NCBI GenBank assembly: GCA_905233515.1
Contig: CAJOEQ010000061.1
Location: forward strand, 1 to 9,269
DNA length: 9,269 nucleotides
DNA from: an uncultured Synergistales bacterium
GTDB lineage: Bacteria > Synergistota > Synergistia > Synergistales > Aminobacteriaceae
Reading direction: 5' to 3'
A model generated the notes under the pieces. That model saw only the letters and a list, made by a program, of their open reading frames with translations, searched no databases and was not told where the DNA came from. The position numbers were made by a program, and so were the translations under genes. Shown piece by piece: positions 6,800 to 9,269 of this stretch; within the stretch, counting starts at the first letter, position 1; every line of letters starts with the position of its first letter.

Positions 6800-7596
6800 G
6801 CTGTTATATCTTTATCAGGTGAATTAATTTTTTTGTCAGCTGATTCAATAAGGGAGTCTTCACTGCTTGAAACTTTTTTTGTGTCTTGATAAAAAAATTT
6901 TGTGCCGATTCCAGTTAAAATTATTATAACAAGAATAGCAGCAGACATCACAATTTTTCTAGATAATTTATTGCCTTGTCGAACATCTGATCCGTTAAAG
7001 CCTTTGCCCGCTGTAAGAGTTCTACTGCCTTTGACGACTGGCCGAAAGCAGTAAATTTCTTGATTGCCTTCTTCCCATTTAAGCACGCAATTATTCTTAG
7101 GGATTAATGCAGTATTCGCGTCAATTTCTGATAAAGCAATTCTTGAATCATCAGGATTCAGCGTGTAGAGTTCGTATTTATCGAGTCTATTTTCCTGAAG
7201 CCATGAGATAAATTTTTCTTGCTCAAAAATTACATCCTTCCCGCGTTCTTGTATATGCGAGCTTATAAATTTTCCCGTCTCATGCCAATTATAAATTAAA
7301 CGAGTAAAAGCAGCCCACGCACTTGTCCATTCAGTGAAAATCTGACAGAATGAGAACACAATCGGCCTATTAGTGAAATCCTTGACTCCCCTTTGAAGTC
7401 CAAATGCAGCGACATAAATTTTTTTATTCTCGCAATACATTATAGCGCAAGGCATATCATCATTATTAGATTTATCTTCAATCGGGCTGAATTCTGACTC
7501 AGGATAAACATTTTGCCCGCCGTCGGAGAAGACTCTATAATCACCGTTAACCGGCCTTGTTCGTGTCTTGAATCTAAATATAATATTATCGTCCAT
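6787..7596 (-). CDS. single-pass membrane protein of unknown function, last gene of the accessory GTPase operon
   Basis: I do not recognise this family. The start is ATG 7596 (269 aa). The in-frame GTG at 7608 overlaps the AAGGAG at 7608-7613 and is unlikely to be used. Residues about 1-210 are soluble, mixed alpha/beta and rich in aromatics (NIIFRFKTRTRPVNGDYRVF at the start, and Trp near 90-103). One hydrophobic helix (IVMSAAILVIIILTGIGTKF, about 215-234) follows basic residues RQGNKLSRK, so the N-terminal domain should face the cytoplasm with a short tail outside. The tail is rich in S, D, E and K. It ends in a stop codon read out of frame inside a duplicated 59-bp repeat. If copy 1 is read in copy 2's frame, the tail would instead end KINSPDFDSKI with TAA at 6725-6723, probably the ancestral end. 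The gene starts 19 bases after the broken GTPase gene. A cytosolic domain tethered to the membrane next to a GTPase suggests a partner role, which is an inference. Confidence 0.75.
   Translation of the reverse strand: MDDNIIFRFKTRTRPVNGDYRVFSDGGQNVYPESEFSPIEDKSNNDDMPCAIMYCENKKIYVAAFGLQRGVKDFTNRPIVFSFCQIFTEWTSAWAAFTRLIYNWHETGKFISSHIQERGKDVIFEQEKFISWLQENRLDKYELYTLNPDDSRIALSEIDANTALIPKNNCVLKWEEGNQEIYCFRPVVKGSRTLTAGKGFNGSDVRQGNKLSRKIVMSAAILVIIILTGIGTKFFYQDTKKVSSSEDSLIESADKKINSPDKDITAFKQ
6814..6872. repeat. 59-bp direct repeat, copy 2
   Basis: This is the second copy of the 6741-6799 repeat, separated from it by 14 unrelated bases (6800-6813). It lies fully inside the minus-strand membrane-protein gene and encodes SSSEDSLIESADKKINSPD there. 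56 of 59 bases match copy 1, so the duplication is fairly recent. Confidence 0.95.
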
Positions 7597-7607
7597 AAAA
7601 AATATCA

Positions 7608-7613
7608 CTCCTT
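7608..7613 (-). promoter_or_regulatory. Shine-Dalgarno that sets the start of the membrane-protein gene
   Basis: AAGGAG on the minus strand lies 11 bases before ATG 7596. It overlaps the alternative GTG start at 7606-7608 and so rules that start out in practice. Most other clear starts in this window have a similar gap (10-12 bases). Confidence 0.7.
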
Positions 7614-7615
7614 CA

Positions 7616-7792
7616 CTAAATGCCTATCAAGTCCCGGCCGCATAAAATATAAAAGCCTTCACGATCTGACTTGATTCCTTGACGTATAAAACCGCTTATT
7701 TCTTCCATGTTGTCGCGTGCAAAAACGAAATCAAGAAAATTCCCCCACCATGTATTACTATTTTTCTTGAATTCGTTTAATAAAAAGCTCAT
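7616..7792 (-). pseudogene. 3' reading frame of the broken GTPase (C-terminal helices)
   Basis: 58 codons from ATG 7792; the frame is open from 7819 and reads CEIQPLRYA before that Met. It is an amphipathic, aromatic-rich helical tail (NEFKKNSNTWWGNFLDFVF) ending at TAG 7618-7616. The QPLRYAMSFLL run directly upstream of and across the ATG, out of frame with the stop at 7801, is what marks it as the detached C-terminus and not a small independent gene. A weak possibility remains that it is translated alone, but no Shine-Dalgarno is visible. Confidence 0.5.
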
Positions 7793-7800
7793 GGCATATC

Positions 7801-8187
7801 TTAGCGGCTGAATCTCGCATTACCGACCGTGTGAATCGGCATAAATGCTATTGCGAGTCTATCTTTATATGCCGGGTTGCTGTGAAGTCTAATACTTTTA
7901 TCAAAGACTTCTGCTATTTTCTTGAGCATATTATCCCGTTCTGTCGGAGTACGAGTATATTTCTCACACTTTATAGGCACAAATAAAATTAATTTGTCTT
8001 TATCGTTATTAAGCAGACTCATTGTTATAACGTGTTCGATTTCGTCAATGCCCGCATAATCTTTATAACGTCCGTTATATTCCATTATGTAAGGCGTATT
8101 AATCGCAGTAATTATAACTTGTGAACTCTGAACGATTTTAATGACTCTCTTGTAATTTTCTTTGAGCTTGACATCATAAGGATTCAT
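7801..8187 (-). CDS. central reading frame of the broken GTPase (begins just after the DFPG motif)
   Basis: The ATG at 8187 is an internal Met right after DFPGIW; the same frame is open upstream to 8382 and carries the earlier GTPase core, so 8187 is unlikely to be a true start. No Shine-Dalgarno is seen before it. The segment holds the strand VIITAINTPY, an acidic helix, LILFVPIKCEKY (replacing the usual NKxD strand) and LAIAFMPIHTVGNARFSR, ending at TAA 7803-7801. Confidence 0.5.
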   Translation of the reverse strand: MNPYDVKLKENYKRVIKIVQSSQVIITAINTPYIMEYNGRYKDYAGIDEIEHVITMSLLNNDKDKLILFVPIKCEKYTRTPTERDNMLKKIAEVFDKSIRLHSNPAYKDRLAIAFMPIHTVGNARFSR

Positions 8188-8213
8188 CCAAATCCCGGGG
8201 AAGTCATAAAATT

Positions 8214-8468
8214 TTACAGGTACATTTTTACGTTTGCCCTTGATAGTAAATTCATATTCGCGTAAATTGCTAGTGCCTTCAAGCGGGACTCCGAACTCAA
8301 GATCAGAATTATTTGCGGCCTGTTCGAGTTTCTTATATGCCCTTGAGAGTATCGCAAATGTATTAGTATCAGGATAAAATGATCAAATTTTTTGTGCATA
8401 CAAGATAATAAAGTCGTCTTACCTGCCCCGCTTGGCCCTAATGCCGTAAAAATTAATTCTTCTGACAT
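8214..8468 (-). CDS. 5' reading frame of the broken GTPase (P-loop segment)
   Basis: Only the first about 29 codons, with GPSGAGKT at residues 11-18 and ending near HKKFD, belong to the GTPase. After about 8382 this frame reads hydrophobic and basic residues unrelated to the family, until a stop at 8214. If the sequence is correct, an 84-aa product with a P-loop but no G3 motif would be made, which would be inactive. Confidence 0.5.
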   Translation of the reverse strand: MSEELIFTALGPSGAGKTTLLSCMHKKFDHFILILIHLRYSQGHIRNSNRPQIILILSSESRLKALAIYANMNLLSRANVKMYL

Positions 8469-8486
8469 TATAATATACTCTCCTGA

Positions 8487-9269
8487 CTAAGCAAGAAAAT
8501 TAAAATCTGATTTCAGCAAGTCATCAAGACTCATTACAGGTACACGCAATTTTGCGCAAATATCGCGCTTTCTCTGTGAATTCCCGTACTCTTCCGGCCA
8601 TATATCGCCCTTTATTGAACGGTAAAATTTGCGCCACTGATTAATTAGTCTTGGCCGGTTGTCTTTCGTGTCATGCGGACGAATCATTATATCCTTGAAT
8701 TCTTCAGCTATAGCAAATGCTGCCTTGTTAGGCTCGGAATAAATCCCGTCAAATTCATTTCTCAATTTGTAAATTGCCTGCCTGTAAAGTTCGTTGAGAT
8801 TCTCGAATGCCTGAGTCTCATTTATCGGCCAGCCCAGCGAAAGGCACTCACTATCAAGCGGATCAAGAGCATTAAGCGAGCTTCTTATACGGTGCTGAAC
8901 AAAGCTGCGATAACTCATTGACCAGTTATTAACTAGCTCAAAGCCTTCTAACAATGTCGGGAGATCTTTATTCATTCCGGAAATGTCTATAAAATTTATC
9001 AGCTCATTGAATAAATTATGATCTCTGATTTTAAAACGTTTCTCGAGCCTGCCTGTAACGCTTAAAATATAACATAATTTGTCCTTAGTCGCGTTCAAAA
9101 CGTTATCAAGAATATCATCGAGATTCTTTTGCATTTTGCTGCTGAGTCCCGTTCTTAATTGATGTAAATAGTCCTCATAAGCCGAGCCTAAACCGCCGAC
9201 TCTCCGTGAAGATTTCTTTAACTCATCTTCAGAAATTGTAATATTGCCGTTTTCTTCAGAGTCTAAGAT
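8487..9269 (-). CDS. helix-rich protein of unknown function (C-terminal 260 residues; 5' end outside window)
   Basis: The frame is open from the window edge (9269) to TAG at 8489-8487. The Met at 9134 is internal: the 45 codons before it are well formed and no Shine-Dalgarno precedes it. The visible part is mostly charged amphipathic helices (for example around DDILDNVLNATKDKL and AYEDYLHQLRTGLSS), with conserved-looking aromatic patches (NNWSMSYRSFVQHRI, INQWRKFYRSI) near its middle and end, and no membrane segment. I do not recognise the family. Helical C-terminal regions of this kind occur in large dynamin-like or SrfC-like proteins, but no GTPase motif is in view, so this is only a suggestion. 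It is followed after 18 bases by the GTPase gene and probably shares its transcript. Confidence 0.7.
   Translation of the reverse strand: MLDSEENGNITISEDELKKSSRRVGGLGSAYEDYLHQLRTGLSSKMQKNLDDILDNVLNATKDKLCYILSVTGRLEKRFKIRDHNLFNELINFIDISGMNKDLPTLLEGFELVNNWSMSYRSFVQHRIRSSLNALDPLDSECLSLGWPINETQAFENLNELYRQAIYKLRNEFDGIYSEPNKAAFAIAEEFKDIMIRPHDTKDNRPRLINQWRKFYRSIKGDIWPEEYGNSQRKRDICAKLRVPVMSLDDLLKSDFNFLA

Larger units (their letters stand above)
7616..8468 (-). pseudogene. TRAFAC-like P-loop GTPase gene with two apparent frameshifts
   Basis: Reading across three frames gives one protein of roughly 285 aa. Frame 1 (8468 to about 8382) starts MSEELIFTALGPSGAGKTTLL, a Walker A/G1 motif (GPSGAGKT, residues 11-18). 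Frame 2 (about 8382 to 7801) continues SFYPDTNTFAIL, then KFYDFPGIW, where DFPG is a G3/Walker B DxxG motif, then a hydrophobic strand before PIKCEKY. That stands where NKxD would be, but the canonical G4 is absent. Frame 3 (7819 to 7616) continues CEIQPLRYAMSFLLNEFKKN and ends DLIGI. The two joins lie at about 8382-8371 and 7819-7801. Its closest feel is to small TRAFAC-clade GTPases of bacterial accessory systems, from memory only. ATG 8468 has AGGAGA 10 bases upstream and follows the previous gene by 18 bases, so the genes form one operon. The rest of the coding sequence looks well kept, so sequencing error remains possible. Confidence 0.75.

Noticed and set aside
6741..6872. CRISPR-like or insertion-site repeat
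   Set aside because: There are only two copies, separated by 14 bases and lying within and just beyond a coding sequence; there is no spacer array, inverted ends or transposase. A local duplication explains it.
8371..8398. Programmed -1 frameshift in the GTPase at the A6-T3 run
   Set aside because: The new frame meets TGA at 8385-8383 right after the run, so a slip there could not give the continued GTPase.
8673..8921. 82-codon plus-strand open frame in the right-hand region
   Set aside because: It is antisense to the helical protein gene and has no ribosome-binding site or recognisable domain.
9134..9134. ATG 9134 as the true start of the helical protein
   Set aside because: The frame stays open and protein-like to the window edge, and no Shine-Dalgarno precedes this Met.

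Overview
The window is about 60% A+T. It reads as a chromosomal stretch of an anaerobic bacterium. A flavocytochrome-c-type FMN/FAD flavoprotein, a TAXI-type TRAP transporter and a YerC-like TrpR homologue occur together here. That mix, with the codon style, suggests an amino-acid- or organic-acid-fermenting gut or rumen anaerobe. Synergistota is my best guess, but this is an inference and not a demonstrated placement. No tRNA, rRNA, CRISPR array or transposase is visible.

Layout. (1) Positions 1-833, minus strand: the N-terminal 277 codons of a membrane-anchored fumarate/urocanate-reductase-like flavoprotein, cut by the window edge. (2) Positions 834-1015: a divergent promoter region, with an extended -10 box on each strand. 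(3) Positions 1016-6681, plus strand: a run of a large MscS-family channel, an overlapping TrpR/YerC-like regulator, a TAXI solute-binding protein with its own extended -10 promoter, a hairpin plus T-run, and a fused DctQM TRAP permease broken by a frameshift near 5962-5985. A terminator-like hairpin follows at 6688-6715. (4) Positions 6723-9269, minus strand: a separate accessory operon converging on the first. In transcription order it holds the C-terminal 260 residues of a helix-rich protein of unknown function, a TRAFAC-like P-loop GTPase gene with two apparent frameshifts, and a single-pass membrane protein. The end of the last gene has been rewritten by a 59-bp direct duplication.

How the parts may work together. 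The TAXI protein captures an organic acid or amino acid in the periplasm and hands it to the TRAP permease. The hairpin between them would give more binding protein than permease. The flavoprotein is read from a divergent promoter and could use an organic acid as terminal electron acceptor, but no direct link to the transporter is shown. The three minus-strand genes have the look of an accessory GTPase system (NTPase, membrane-anchored partner, helical partner). They are the part of the window I cannot assign to a described system.

Limits. Three reading-frame breaks lie within 9.3 kb. They may be real decay or sequence error, and this cannot be settled from the sequence alone. All family assignments come from reading motifs, without database searches.
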